Assembly (NCBI GenBank): GCA_034769895.1
Contig: JAWRYS010000738.1
Location: forward strand, 1 to 64,000
Direction: 5' to 3'
DNA length: 64,000 nucleotides
Origin: Magicicada septendecula
Lineage: Eukaryota; Arthropoda; Insecta; Hemiptera; Cicadidae
Of this stretch, positions 9,846-22,630 are shown in pieces (position 1 is the stretch's first letter; each line of letters opens with the position of its first letter). Both the position numbers and the translations under genes were made by a program. The notes under the pieces are model-generated. The model did no database searches, was not told the DNA's origin, and was given only the letters and a program-made list of their open reading frames with translations.

Positions 9846-11050
9846 TTCTCACTTTTGGTACCTCGTACCTTTTTAATTTAAACAAACATTGAGATCTTAC
9901 ACTTAGTTAATAGAGACGTCATCCCTCACACTTATTTATTCCTTTTTGTTTTAAATGATTACATGTTTACTTTATAACACACTAATTTACCGCTACATTC
10001 CTCTGCACATTGTTAAATCTGCACACTAAAACAAACAGATATTGTCGTACTTTGGGGCATGGTTCAGGTCTGTAGTGTTTACTGCGAGAACGCTCCATCT
10101 CGACTGATTTACTATGTTAGGACAGGTAAGTTAACTGCGCGGAGTTTACGCATCACCATAAAATAGTTCCACCTTTATTTGATATTTACGGTATTAATGT
10201 TTGACCTTTTAATTATCCAAAGATATGCCTTACTTCAGAATTAATTATAGTATACTACTGTGTTGTTGTTTATTTATTTATTTAATTTCAAATTTACAAG
10301 TATTATTAGTTTAGTTTATGGGTCGGTATGCAAGTTGGTTCCGGTTATCGCATGTCGATGCATGGTAAATTATTAAAGGGTTTCTTTACTTTTACACTCG
10401 CATTCCTTTTTGTCTTTTTAAATCTCTTTATTAAATATTATTTTGAGTTATTTAAGGGATTTAAAATTAGTTTAAATGTGCGATTTAAAGAAAAATTTAA
10501 ATTTCTCTCCTTTTTACAATTCCTATTTTAAAATCGTCACATACTCCCCCGCTTAAAGAAGACACCGGGTGGGGAAATAGATGTGTTTTCTATGGGTTAT
10601 TAGGTCAGTAATGTACTGGGAGTATGCTTGGCATTACTGTGTGAAATTTCTCTCACTCGTTTCCCTTTTCAAATTTATGAGGTGCATGAGTCACTCTCGA
10701 CTTACTTCTTCCTATTATTAACATATACAACGCCTTACAAACTAATTCTTAGACTACATAAAATTCACACTTTATAAAATATATCGAAAACATACTAAAT
10801 TCTTCTTAAGACTACTACTTACGACTACTACCGGTTTTTTCTTTAGTTGTGAGTTACTCTTGTTATAGAATTACTCTTTAAGTAATTTATTACTTAATTA
10901 TTATTTATATTCGACGTCAGCTGACTTCTCACTTTTCTCTACTTTCACTGAATAGGATCCAAGGTTGATCAGGCCTCATCCCTATTTATACGATTAGATA
11001 ATCAAGTGCTTACTCAAGTACTCTTTAGCAGGTATACCTTTTTTCTACAT

Positions 11051-12199
11051 TTAGTTTGCTTGCACTCTACCATTTCCTTTTTTGTGATAATACTTTATCT
11101 GCGAAATATGTGTTCTTCGTACATATTTTTGAGTAGAGGGTTCGTACAGGGCTACTGTTACTGGAGTTAAGTACTTGTGAATTTGGTAAGGACCACACCA
11201 TCGGTATGATAGCTTGGAGGTGGTCTTATCGATTGCACTACTCGTCGGGTGTGTTCTATACATTACTAAGTCACCGATTTGGTACTTTACTACACTGTTA
11301 TTATTAATCCGCTCATGATATTTTCGCGATTTCTTTAAGTTTGCTCTTAAATTAGCGCGAGCTTCATTCCAGATTTTCTTTATATTTTTATCCCTAATTT
11401 CATGGGGTAGTAACTCATGTATTTTCCACTTAGTGGATAATGGATGGTTAGGTTTGTATTTATACAATAATTCAAATGGCGTAGACTTATGTCCTTCATG
11501 ATAGGCTGAATTGAAGGCGAATTGTATCCAGGATAGGTTCTGGTCCCAAGACGTATGGTCGTTTGCATGGTAGGCTATTAAAGCAGATTTTAGGTTTCGC
11601 AAATACCTTTCAGCTATATTACCTTGCGGACGATACTCTGTAGTGGTAATGTGGTCTATCCCTAGTTTGAAACACATGTTCTTGAATTCCTTTGACTTAA
11701 ACTGGGGTCCGTTATCTGACACTAGATGTACGGGTGTACCGAAATCTTTAAATAATCTATCCCGCAATATATTTACGGTGGTCGAAGCTAACGCTCGCCG
11801 CATGGGATACATCCAGACAAATTTGGTGAATGAATCTACACAAATGAGTAGCATGGTATTTCCTGATTTAGAACGAGGGTAGGGTCCTGAAAAGTCTAAA
11901 TAAATTTTCGAGAACGGGGTAGTAGGAATTTCTGAGATTAATTGACTTATTTGGCTGTTTCTCGCTGGCTTGCTGAGTGCACACAACTTACACCTTTTTA
12001 CGAAACTAGCTATCTCACTGTTCATATTTTCCCAGTGATATTCTTTACGAATTCGATGTATTGTTTTATTTATTCCCATATGTGCTCCAATGGTGGAAGA
12101 ATCGTAGTATTCCATCAGCATAGGTTTAATAATATCAAGGGCAATTATTCGTAAATATTTTCCGTTTGCTATTCTATAACATAATACTCTCATACTCAA
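11051..12199 (-). CDS. Integrase domain, U3
   Basis: 382 residues, same protein as in U2, including Tyr32 in place of the zinc-binding His and an intact DDE triad. Confidence 0.93.
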   Translation of the reverse strand: MSMRVLCYRIANGKYLRIIALDIIKPMLMEYYDSSTIGAHMGINKTIHRIRKEYHWENMNSEIASFVKRCKLCALSKPARNSQISQLISEIPTTPFSKIYLDFSGPYPRSKSGNTMLLICVDSFTKFVWMYPMRRALASTTVNILRDRLFKDFGTPVHLVSDNGPQFKSKEFKNMCFKLGIDHITTTEYRPQGNIAERYLRNLKSALIAYHANDHTSWDQNLSWIQFAFNSAYHEGHKSTPFELLYKYKPNHPLSTKWKIHELLPHEIRDKNIKKIWNEARANLRANLKKSRKYHERINNNSVVKYQIGDLVMYRTHPTSSAIDKTTSKLSYRWCGPYQIHKYLTPVTVALYEPSTQKYVRRTHISQIKYYHKKGNGRVQAN

Positions 12200-12312
12200 T
12201 ATGTATTTTTCTGACTTATTTCCTTTATCGAGTTGTTCTATAATTGGTCTTAAAAGGGGGTCTTGTTGTTGATACTGAGCTATGTCCGTAAATGCAAGAG
12301 GAAATTCGGTAA

Positions 12313-12632
12313 TTAAAGTATTGATAATTGGCGTTTCTCTACTCTCCTTGCTTTCAGATGTTTTACTAGGCGTGACAGTGTATCGGCAACTACATTTTGG
12401 GTACCTCTAATATGTTGTACTTTAAATTTGTAACAATTTAACCTTAATACCCATCTTCCAATACGACCTAACTGTTTAGGGTGATTTAATAACCAAGATA
12501 ATGCTTGATTATCCGTTTCCAACAAGAACTCTTTATGTTCTAAAAAAGGTTTGAACTTCTTAACATAGGGGTCTAATTTTCTTTGGTTATTTTTTTTAAT
12601 TTGTTGTCTTTTAGGGGTTTGCCTGTTTTCAC
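12313..12632 (-). pseudogene. RNase H C-terminal remnant, U3
   Basis: Same as U2, with the 8-T run that joins the frame to out-of-frame gag sequence up to 12882. Confidence 0.87.
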
Positions 12633-12670
12633 GATGCTGCGGAAGACACAGGATTTCGGATCTCCCTGCC

Positions 12671-14173
12671 TTACATGTTTTTTGGATAAGGGGTTTTCTG
12701 ATAGTACTGTTTCCGTTTACAGTTTCTACTAATGTGTCCAAATTTCCCGCAGTTATAACATATGTTTTCTTTACGAGGGGTATCACTTGTTTCCTGTCGA
12801 GGTTGAGGCTCATTAGATTTACCATGGTTGTGAAAATTGGTAGGTCTACGAAATGGTCGTCTTTCGCGCTGTGTTCTTGCATCTGTTACCAGGGCTTGCG
12901 TTTCATTTCTACGTGGTGCCGTGGATAGCAATGCATGTCTGTTCTGATCCGCGTACCATACGTTTGACGAGTGAATACTGCATTGTTCTAGATCTGCGAA
13001 AGTGTTGGGCCTATTTATTAATGCTAATCGAGATCTTTCTTCCAGAGATAATCCTACTAAAATGGTATCGACCAATTGTTTCTCACTCCAGTTGACTTGC
13101 AGTAGTCGGGAAGACTCTGATGTCTGCAATATAGTGGGCCAGTCTCTCATGGGCTCCTTGTACTCGAAGTACGGTGTTTCTTTTGAGCTCCTCATAAATT
13201 CCTGTGGGAATAAAATGTTTTATAATGGTAGTATGAAGTTCTTCTACTGGAAGAGTCGAGCTTAATGATTCCAGTACACGATCCTTTAAGGGTGGTTTAC
13301 ATTTGGGTAGGAGGACTTTCAAGATTTGCCAATCATTTAGTTGCTGTAAATCTTTTATTTGTAGGAGGTATTTGATGAAATTTAACAGTTTCGTAATACT
13401 TAAGCCATCCGTGTATGGAATTTCTGTTATAATTTTTTCTACTGGATGCGTGATCTTTCCGTAGAGGTCCACATTAAAATTTACATGTGGTATACTTCTA
13501 GAAGGACCTGATGCTGCGTTAGGCGTCGTAAACGCATACTTACTGGTGCGATCATGATGACCATTAGGCTGTGTGGCTTCCGATATCGTTAGGGTATTCA
13601 CGTCTCTATCTGGTAGCTGTTCATGACTCGGTTGTATCTTCGATACGGTGGGTGATTCGTGATTCGCGGTGGTGGGAGGGTGTTCTAAAGTAGGCGATTG
13701 AACTGGGGAAATATATAATTTCTGTAAGGATTGCTCAATTTCCTCCATCCTAAATGAGTCGGACATTCTTCGCAATTGTCTTATTATCGTGGGTAATTGC
13801 TGTAATGCCTCATCCGCAAATTTTTGCACATCGGGAGGGAGTACAGTGACGTTGGGCCAGTTTAATAAATTCTTCATCCGGCGGGTTAAATGTTCTATTC
13901 TTTGCGTGGTCCGCAATATTACTGCAGGCGATTTTCATCGTGAAGGGTTTGAGATAATAACGTCAATTCCGTATACTTCGCATAACACGTTTCTCTTTCG
14001 CTCTCATAATCGAGTTCGCTTAATCTACCCAACTGCGCGGGTGTATCTGATCTACTTTCGCGTAACGATTTGCGCAATTCAGAGACTGTTACGTTCGCGT
14101 GAGGTAAACCGCGTAAAATAGCTTCGTAGCACAATTCATCTTTTAATAATAGATCGGGGTTAAATAAAGCCAT
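12671..14173 (-). pseudogene. gag remnant, U3
   Basis: Blocks A (14173-13919), B (13916-13083) and C (13195-12671) as in U2, with the same breaks and an intact CCHC knuckle in block C. Confidence 0.87.
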
Positions 14174-16331
14174 ATTTCCCGGATATTAACCACTATAAGT
14201 ACTTATTCTACTAATACTAAATCCTATACTACTCTTTCCTGATTACACAAATAAACAATTTTAATTCGCAGTAAAAATTTACATTGGTTGTGCGAGAATT
14301 AAATCTTAGAGAAAGAGAAATCTCACACAGACGTCAATTTACTTTCAACAAAAGGAGAAATACGTGGTTACTAAGCACGAGACGACACACGCTTGGTATA
14401 ACAATAGAGGAGGTGTGCTATTGTCTAACTCGACGTGGCAGAGGGTGACAAGGACAGTTTCGTACAGGCGGCAACAGGAAATTTACCGGTCTGAGTTTGT
14501 TGTCAAACCGACACGTTGGTGACTGAAATTTTTGGACAAGTACGTACCTGGATTTGTATACATGTGTCATATAATGTGTTCATGTGTAAATATGTTAATA
14601 TGAGTTTACACATATTAAATTCACAATTAATCTTACCTATATACTATTCTATTCTAATTATTATTTTCTTTTTATTTTTAATTTACTGGAATATTTTAAA
14701 GTAACTGAGTGAATATATCTACAGAGGGGCACATGGTATATGTGTCACGATCTACACAATTATTATTTTTTTTTACAAACCAGCAGAGTGGCGCATTTTA
14801 TAACGTCTTACCTACGTTATAACACCGGGAACCTGTGCTTAATTGCCTCGGATCAATTGCACAGGCTGCCATGGTCGTAACCAACTTCTAATTTTTATCT
14901 TTACAAGCTGTAGTTAGAATTAAAGGAAATCTTTTAGGGGTGTCTGATGATTTATTCACTCAGTATTATGTGTTATGTAATGGCATCTCTTTATTAAATG
15001 ATTTCTTTAACAGTTCTACATGAGTTTTTCACCATAAGGTTTTCTTAATAAATAGTTTACAAAATATTTTCTGAAAGGGGCCCACAACAAAAGGATTGTT
15101 ATGTGCTAGCTTTTTCCACGGATCCGGGATATTAATCTGGTTTGTAAGTTAAGCTCACTTACTCATATACTATCATACTATTTGGGGGCCATTTGAAGAA
15201 TGGACTTAATTTAACTTTTAGTATCTGTGAAGCTTTATAATATAGGCACTACTTGCTACTACAAATATTTTTAGTCGTATGACATACTACATTTAACAAA
15301 GTGACTATTATTAAAGTCTTTTATATTGTTATTTAAACTATCTTTTACAAATCATCTTTTTTGAATGGTAATTAACCACGGAAGACAAGTCTCCGTGTCA
15401 CCTGTGATATCCTGAAGTTTACTCCGTGTCCTGGTCCTTGGCCCTTGGGGTGTCCACAGATGGTTGATCTTTATTTTAGTTTACTTTCCTGCTGAAGTTC
15501 CTGAAGTGATTCGGTAATTATGAAGCTGCTATGCTGTTCTCATAAGTCCGGTAGCTAAGCATCTTTAGTAGTATAACTCGAGTAAATGTTTTTGTTTGCC
15601 ACAGAAATGCACGTCACATCGTTATTTATAAAAGGTTCTCACTTTTGGTACCTCGTACCTTTTTAATTTAAACAAACATTGAGATCTTACACTTAGTTAA
15701 TAGAGACGTCATCCCTCACACTTATTTATTCCTTTTTGTTTTAAATGATTACATGTTTACTTTATAACACACTAATTTACCGCTACATTCCTCTGCACAT
15801 TGTTAAATCTGCACACTAAAACAAACAGATATTGTCGTACTTTGGGGCATGGTTCAGGTCTGTAGTGTTTACTGCGAGAACGCTCCATCTCGACTGATTT
15901 ACTATGTTAGGACAGGTAAGTTAACTGCGCGGAGTTTACGCATCACCATAAAATAGTTCCACCTTTATTTGATATTTACGGTATTAATGTTTGACCTTTT
16001 AATTATCCAAAGATATGCCTTACTTCAGAATTAATTATAGTATACTACTGTGTTGTTGTTTATTTATTTATTTAATTTCAAATTTACAAGTATTATTAGT
16101 TTAGTTTATGGGTCGGTATGCAAGTTGGTTCCGGTTATCGCATGTCGATGCATGGTAAATTATTAAAGGGTTTCTTTACTTTTACACTCGCATTCCTTTT
16201 TGTCTTTTTAAATCTCTTTATTAAATATTATTTTGAGTTATTTAAGGGATTTAAAATTAGTTTAAATGTGCGATTTAAAGAAAAATTTAAATTTCTCTCC
16301 TTTTTACAATTCCTATTTTAAAATCGTCACA
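14174..16331 (-). repeat. Leader plus LTR, U3
   Basis: Same length and sequence as U2 on reading. Confidence 0.75.
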
Positions 16332-16840
16332 TACTCCCCCGCTTAAAGAAGACACCGGGTGGGGAAATAGATGTGTTTTCTATGGGTTATTAGGTCAGTA
16401 ATGTACTGGGAGTATGCTTGGCATTACTGTGTGAAATTTCTCTCACTCGTTTCCCTTTTCAAATTTATGAGGTGCATGAGTCACTCTCGACTTACTTCTT
16501 CCTATTATTAACATATACAACGCCTTACAAACTAATTCTTAGACTACATAAAATTCACACTTTATAAAATATATCGAAAACATACTAAATTCTTCTTAAG
16601 ACTACTACTTACGACTACTACCGGTTTTTTCTTTAGTTGTGAGTTACTCTTGTTATAGAATTACTCTTTAAGTAATTTATTACTTAATTATTATTTATAT
16701 TCGACGTCAGCTGACTTCTCACTTTTCTCTACTTTCACTGAATAGGATCCAAGGTTGATCAGGCCTCATCCCTATTTATACGATTAGATAATCAAGTGCT
16801 TACTCAAGTACTCTTTAGCAGGTATACCTTTTTTCTACAT

Positions 16841-17989
16841 TTAGTTTGCTTGCACTCTACCATTTCCTTTTTTGTGATAATACTTTATCTGCGAAATATG
16901 TGTTCTTCGTACATATTTTTGAGTAGAGGGTTCGTACAGGGCTACTGTTACTGGAGTTAAGTACTTGTGAATTTGGTAAGGACCACACCATCGGTATGAT
17001 AGCTTGGAGGTGGTCTTATCGATTGCACTACTCGTCGGGTGTGTTCTATACATTACTAAGTCACCGATTTGGTACTTTACTACACTGTTATTATTAATCC
17101 GCTCATGATATTTTCGCGATTTCTTTAAGTTTGCTCTTAAATTAGCGCGAGCTTCATTCCAGATTTTCTTTATATTTTTATCCCTAATTTCATGGGGTAG
17201 TAACTCATGTATTTTCCACTTAGTGGATAATGGATGGTTAGGTTTGTATTTATACAATAATTCAAATGGCGTAGACTTATGTCCTTCATGATAGGCTGAA
17301 TTGAAGGCGAATTGTATCCAGGATAGGTTCTGGTCCCAAGACGTATGGTCGTTTGCATGGTAGGCTATTAAAGCAGATTTTAGGTTTCGCAAATACCTTT
17401 CAGCTATATTACCTTGCGGACGATACTCTGTAGTGGTAATGTGGTCTATCCCTAGTTTGAAACACATGTTCTTGAATTCCTTTGACTTAAACTGGGGTCC
17501 GTTATCTGACACTAGATGTACGGGTGTACCGAAATCTTTAAATAATCTATCCCGCAATATATTTACGGTGGTCGAAGCTAACGCTCGCCGCATGGGATAC
17601 ATCCAGACAAATTTGGTGAATGAATCTACACAAATGAGTAGCATGGTATTTCCTGATTTAGAACGAGGGTAGGGCCCTGAAAAGTCTAAATAAATTTTCG
17701 AGAACGGGGTAGTAGGAATTTCTGAGATTAATTGACTTATTTGGCTGTTTCTCGCTGGCTTGCTGAGTGCACACAACTTACACCTTTTTACGAAACTAGC
17801 TATCTCACTGTTCATATTTTCCCAGTGATATTCTTTACGAATTCGATGTATTGTTTTATTTATTCCCATATGTGCTCCAATGGTGGAAGAATCGTAGTAT
17901 TCCATCAGCATAGGTTTAATAATATCAAGGGCAATTATTCGTAAATATTTTCCGTTTGCTATTCTATAACATAATACTCTCATACTCAA
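16841..17989 (-). CDS. Integrase domain, U4
   Basis: 382 residues, protein sequence unchanged from U2; the base change near 17675 is silent. Confidence 0.93.
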   Translation of the reverse strand: MSMRVLCYRIANGKYLRIIALDIIKPMLMEYYDSSTIGAHMGINKTIHRIRKEYHWENMNSEIASFVKRCKLCALSKPARNSQISQLISEIPTTPFSKIYLDFSGPYPRSKSGNTMLLICVDSFTKFVWMYPMRRALASTTVNILRDRLFKDFGTPVHLVSDNGPQFKSKEFKNMCFKLGIDHITTTEYRPQGNIAERYLRNLKSALIAYHANDHTSWDQNLSWIQFAFNSAYHEGHKSTPFELLYKYKPNHPLSTKWKIHELLPHEIRDKNIKKIWNEARANLRANLKKSRKYHERINNNSVVKYQIGDLVMYRTHPTSSAIDKTTSKLSYRWCGPYQIHKYLTPVTVALYEPSTQKYVRRTHISQIKYYHKKGNGRVQAN

Positions 17990-18102
17990 TATGTATTTTT
18001 CTGACTTATTTCCTTTATCGAGTTGTTCTATAATTGGTCTTAAAAGGGGGTCTTGTTGTTGATACTGAGCTATGTCCGTAAATGCAAGAGGAAATTCGGT
18101 AA

Positions 18103-18423
18103 TTAAAGTATTGATAATTGGCGTTTCTCTACTCTCCTTGCTTTGAGATGTTTTACTAGGCGTGACAGTGTATCGGCAACTACATTTTGGGTACCTCTAA
18201 TATGTTGTACTTTAAATTTGTAACAATTTAACCTTAATACCCATCTTCCAATACGACCTAACTGTTTAGGGTGATTTAATAACCAAGATAATGCTTGATT
18301 ATCCGTTTCCAACAAGAACTCTTTATGTTCTAAAAAAGGTCTGAACTTCTTAACATAGGGGTCTAATTTTCTTTGGTTATTTTTTTTTAATTTGTTGTCT
18401 TTTAGGGGTTTGCCTGTTTTCAC
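18103..18423 (-). pseudogene. RNase H C-terminal remnant, U4
   Basis: The extra T in the homopolymer closes the longer upstream frame, leaving a 106-residue open segment. It carries Lys-to-Arg in KKFRPFLEH. Confidence 0.87.
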
Positions 18424-18461
18424 GATGCTGCGGAAGACACAGGATTTCGGATCTCCCTGCC

Positions 18462-19963
18462 TTACATGTTTTTTGGATAAGGGGTTTTCTGATAGTACTG
18501 TTTCCGTTTACAGTTTCTACTAATGTGTCCAAATTTCCCGCAGTTATAACATATGTTTTCTTTACGAGGGGTATCACTTGTTTCCTGTCGAGGTTGAGGC
18601 TCATTAGATTTACCATGGTTGTGAAAATTGGTAGGTCTACGAAATGGTCGTCTTTCGCGCTGTGTTCTTGCATCTGTTACCAGGGCTTGCGTTTCATTTC
18701 TACGTGGTGCCGTGGATAGCAATGCATGACTGTTTGATCCGCGTACCATACGTTTGACGAGTGAATACTGCATTGTTCTAGATCTGCGAAAGTGTTGGGC
18801 CTATTTATTAATGCTAATCGAGATCTTTCTTCCAGAGATAATCCTACTAAAATGGTATCGACCAATTGTTTCTCACTCCAGTTGACTTGCAGTAGTCGGG
18901 AAGACTCTGATGTCTGCAATATAGTGGGCCAGTCTCTCATGGGCTCCTTGTACTCGAAGTACGGTGTTTCTTTTGAGCTCCTCATAAATTCCTGTGGGAA
19001 TAAAATGTTTTATAATGGTAGTATGAAGTTCTTCTACTGGAAGAGTCGAGCTTAATGATTCCAGTACACGATCCTTTAATGGTGGTTTACATTTGGGTAG
19101 GAGGACTTGCAAGATTTGCCAATCATTTAGTTGCTGTAAATCTTTTATTTGTAGGAGGTATTTGATGAAATTTAACAGTTTCGTAATACTTAAGCCATCC
19201 GTGTATGGAATTTCTGTTATAATTTTTTCTACTGGATGCGTGATCTTTCCGTAGAGGTCCACATTAAAATTTACATGTGGTATACTTCTAGAAGGACCTG
19301 ATGCTGCGTTAGGCGTCGTAAACGCATACTTACTGGTGCGATCATGATGACCATTAGGCTGTGTGGCTTCCGATATCGTTAGGGTATTCACGTCTCTATC
19401 TGGTAGCTGTTCATGACTCGGTTGTATCTTCGATACGGTGGGTGATTCGTGATTCGCGGTGGTGGGAGGGTGTTCTAAAGTAGGCGATTGAACTGGGGAA
19501 ATATATAATTTCTGTAAGGATTGCTCAATTTCCTCCATCCTAAATGAGTCGGACATTCTTCGCAATTGTCTTATTATCGTGGGTAATTGCTGTAATGCCT
19601 CATCCGCAAATTTTTGCACATCGGGAGGGAGTACAGTGACGTTGGGCCAGTTTAATAAATTCTTCATCCGGCGGGTTAAATGTTCTATTCTTTGCGTGGT
19701 CCGCAATATTACTGCAGGCGATTTTCATCGTGAAGGGTTTGAGATAATAACGTCAATTCCGTATACTTCGCATAACACGTTTCTCTTTCGCTCTCATAAT
19801 CGAGTTCGCTTAATCTACCCAACTGCGCGGGTGTATCTGATCTACTTTCGCGTAACGATTTGCGCAATTCAGAGACTGTTACGTTCGCGTGAGGTAAACC
19901 GCGTAAAATAGCTTCGTAGCACAATTCATCTTTTAATAATAGATCGGGGTTAAATAAAGCCAT
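18462..19963 (-). pseudogene. gag remnant, U4 (extra frame break in block C)
   Basis: Block C is split into 18985-18677 and 18773-18462 by compensating small changes near 18729 (TGACTGTTTG for TGTCTGTTCTG) that remove one base. The zinc knuckle itself is intact in the lower piece. Block B has Gln for Lys in WQILQVLL. Blocks A (19963-19709) and B (19706-18873) are otherwise as in U2. Confidence 0.87.
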
Positions 19964-22121
19964 ATTTCCCGGATATTAACCACTATAAGCACTTATTCTA
20001 CTAATACTAAATCCTATACTACTCTTTCCTGATTACACAAATAAACAATTTTAATTCGCAGTAAAAATTTACATTGGTTGTGCGAGAATTAAATCTTAGA
20101 GAAAGAGAAATCTCACACAGACGTCAATTTACTTTCAACAAAAGGAGAAATACGTGGTTACTAAGCACGAGACGACACACGCTTGGTATAACAATAGAGG
20201 AGGTGTGCTATTGTCTAACTCGACGTGGCAGAGGGTGACAAGGACAGTTTCGTACAGGCGGCAACAGGAAATTTACCGGTCTGAGTTTGTTGTCAAACCG
20301 ACACGTTGGTGACTGAAATTTTTGGACAAGTACGTACCTGGATTTGTATACATGTGTCATATAATGTGTTCATGTGTAAATATGTTAATATGAGTTTACA
20401 CATATTAAATCCACAATTAATCTTACCTATATACTATTCTATTCTAATTATTATTTTCTTTTTATTTTTAATTTACTGGAATATTTTAAAGTAACTGAGT
20501 GAATATATCTACAGAGGGGCACATGGTATATGTGTCACGATCTACACAATTATTATTTTTTTTTACAAACCAGCAGAGTGGCGCATTTTATAACGTCTTA
20601 CCTACGTTATAACACCGGGAACCTGTGCTTAATTGCCTCGGATCAATTGCACAGGCTGCCATGGTCGTAACCAACTTCTAATTTTTATCTTTACAAGCTG
20701 TAGTTAGAATTAAAGGAAATCTTTTAGGGGTGTCTGATGATTTATTCACTCAGTATTATGTGTTATGTAATGGCATCTCTTTATTAAATGATTTCTTTAA
20801 CAGTTCTACATGAGTTTTTCACCATAAGGTTTTCTTAATAAATAGTTTACAAAATATTTTCTGAAAGGGGCCCACAACAAAAGGATTGTTATGTGCTAGC
20901 TTTTTCCACGGATCCGGGATATTAATCTGGTTTGTAAGTTAAGCTCACTTACTCATATACTATCATACTATTTGGGGGCCATTTGAAGAATGGACTTAAT
21001 TTAACTTTTAGTATCTGTGAAGCTTTATAATATAGGCACTACTTGCTACTACAAATATTTTTAGTCGTATGACATACTACATTTAACAAAGTGACTATTA
21101 TTAAAGTCTTTTATATTGTTATTTAAACTATCTTTTACAAATCATCTTTTTTGAATGGTAATTAACCACGGAAGACAAGTCTCCGTGTCACCTGTGATAT
21201 CCTGAAGTTTACTCCGTGTCCTGGTCCTTGGCCCTTGGGGTGTCCACAGATGGTTGATCTTTATTTTAGTTTACTTTCCTGCTGAAGTTCCTGAAGTGAT
21301 TCGGTAATTATGAAGCTGCTATGCTGTTCTCATAAGTCCGGTAGCTAAGCATCTTTAGTAGTATAACTCGAGTAAATGTTTTTGTTTGCCACAGAAATGC
21401 ACGTCACATCGTTATTTATAAAAGGTTCTCACTTTTGGTACCTCGTACCTTTTTAATTTAAACAAACATTGAGATCTTACACTTAGTTAATAGAGACGTC
21501 ATCCCTCACACTTATTTATTCCTTTTTGTTTTAAATGATTACATGTTTACTTTATAACACACTAATTTACCGCTACATTCCTCTGCACATTGTTAAATCT
21601 GCACACTAAAACAAACAGATATTGTCGTACTTTGGGGCATGGTTCAGGTCTGTAGTGTTTACTGCGAGAACGCTCCATCTCGACTGATTTACTATGTTAG
21701 GACAGGTAAGTTAACTGCGCGGAGTTTACGCATCACCATAAAATAGTTCCACCTTTATTTGATATTTACGGTATTAATGTTTGACCTTTTAATTATCCAA
21801 AGATATGCCTTACTTCAGAATTAATTATAGTATACTACTGTGTTGTTGTTTATTTATTTATTTAATTTCAAATTTACAAGTATTATTAGTTTAGTTTATG
21901 GGTCGGTATGCAAGTTGGTTCCGGTTATCGCATGTCGATGCATGGTAAATTATTAAAGGGTTTCTTTACTTTTACACTCGCATTCCTTTTTGTCTTTTTA
22001 AATCTCTTTATTAAATATTATTTTGAGTTATTTAAGGGATTTAAAATTAGTTTAAATGTGCGATTTAAAGAAAAATTTAAATTTCTCTCCTTTTTACAAT
22101 TCCTATTTTAAAATCGTCACA
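19964..22121 (-). repeat. Leader plus LTR, U4
   Basis: Carries AAGCACTT (C for T) just upstream of gag near 19990, a variant seen again in U7, U8 and U9 but not in U5, U6 or U10. Confidence 0.75.
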
Positions 22122-22630
22122 TACTCCCCCGCTTAAAGAAGACACCGGGTGGGGAAATAGATGTGTTTTCTATGGGTTATTAGGTCAGTAATGTACTGGG
22201 AGTATGCTTGGCATTACTGTGTGAAATTTCTCTCACTCGTTTCCCTTTTCAAATTTATGAGGTGCATGAGTCACTCTCGACTTACTTCTTCCTATTATTA
22301 ACATATACAACGCCTTACAAACTAATTCTTAGACTACATAAAATTCACACTTTATAAAATATATCGAAAACATACTAAATTCTTCTTAAGACTACTACTT
22401 ACGACTACTACCGGTTTTTTCTTTAGTTGTGAGTTACTCTTGTTATAGAATTACTCTTTAAGTAATTTATTACTTAATTATTATTTATATACGACGTCAG
22501 CTGACTTCTCACTTTTCTCTACTTTCACTGAATAGGATCCAAGGTTGATCAGGCCTCATCCCTATTTATACGATTAGATAATCAAGTGCTTACTCAAGTA
22601 CTCTTTAGCAGGTATACCTTTTTTCTACAT

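Larger units (their letters stand above)
4752..10541 (-). mobile_element. Array unit U2 (reference copy, 5790 bp)
   Basis: First complete unit; others are described relative to it. In coding order (right to left): LTR ending at 10541, leader, gag blocks 8383-6881, RNase H remnant 6842-6523, integrase 6409-5261, non-coding 5260-4765, polypurine tract 4764-4752. There is no protease, no reverse transcriptase and no env. Order RNase H then integrase is that of Ty3/gypsy elements and unlike Ty1/copia, where integrase precedes reverse transcriptase. An element of this type with full pol would be expected to be roughly 2 kb longer. No reading frame spans the unit, so it could move only if proteins were supplied in trans. 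Confidence 0.92.
8384..10541 (-). repeat. Leader plus LTR, U2
   Basis: The outer end is fixed at 10541 by the polypurine tract on its right and by the array junction in U10 (TG...CA end). The inner end is not resolved: no convincing primer-binding site was found, so LTR and leader are annotated together (2158 bp). Inside are a TATA-like stretch readable on both strands (TTATTTATAAAAGG, about 9832-9845), several AATAAA signals in coding sense, a short TTTA microsatellite near 10270, and two neighbouring inverted repeats at 9008-9032 and 9042-9075. No coding sequence was recognised on either strand. Confidence 0.75.
10542..16331 (-). mobile_element. Array unit U3 (5790 bp)
   Basis: I found no base difference from U2 on reading. 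Length and encoded fragments are identical. This is the closest pair in the array. Confidence 0.92.
16332..22121 (-). mobile_element. Array unit U4 (5790 bp)
   Basis: First unit with a 9-T run before RNase H and first with T (for G) at about 19080 in gag. It shares a GGCCC variant near 17675 and the altered gag segment near 18729 with U5. Private changes include C-to-G near 18145 and T-to-C near 20411. Confidence 0.92.

Noticed and set aside
10328-10531. 67-residue plus-strand frame in each LTR (MQVGSGYRMSMHGKLL...)
   Set aside because: Phe/Leu/Lys-rich, antisense to the element, and preserved only because the units are nearly identical. No domain resemblance.
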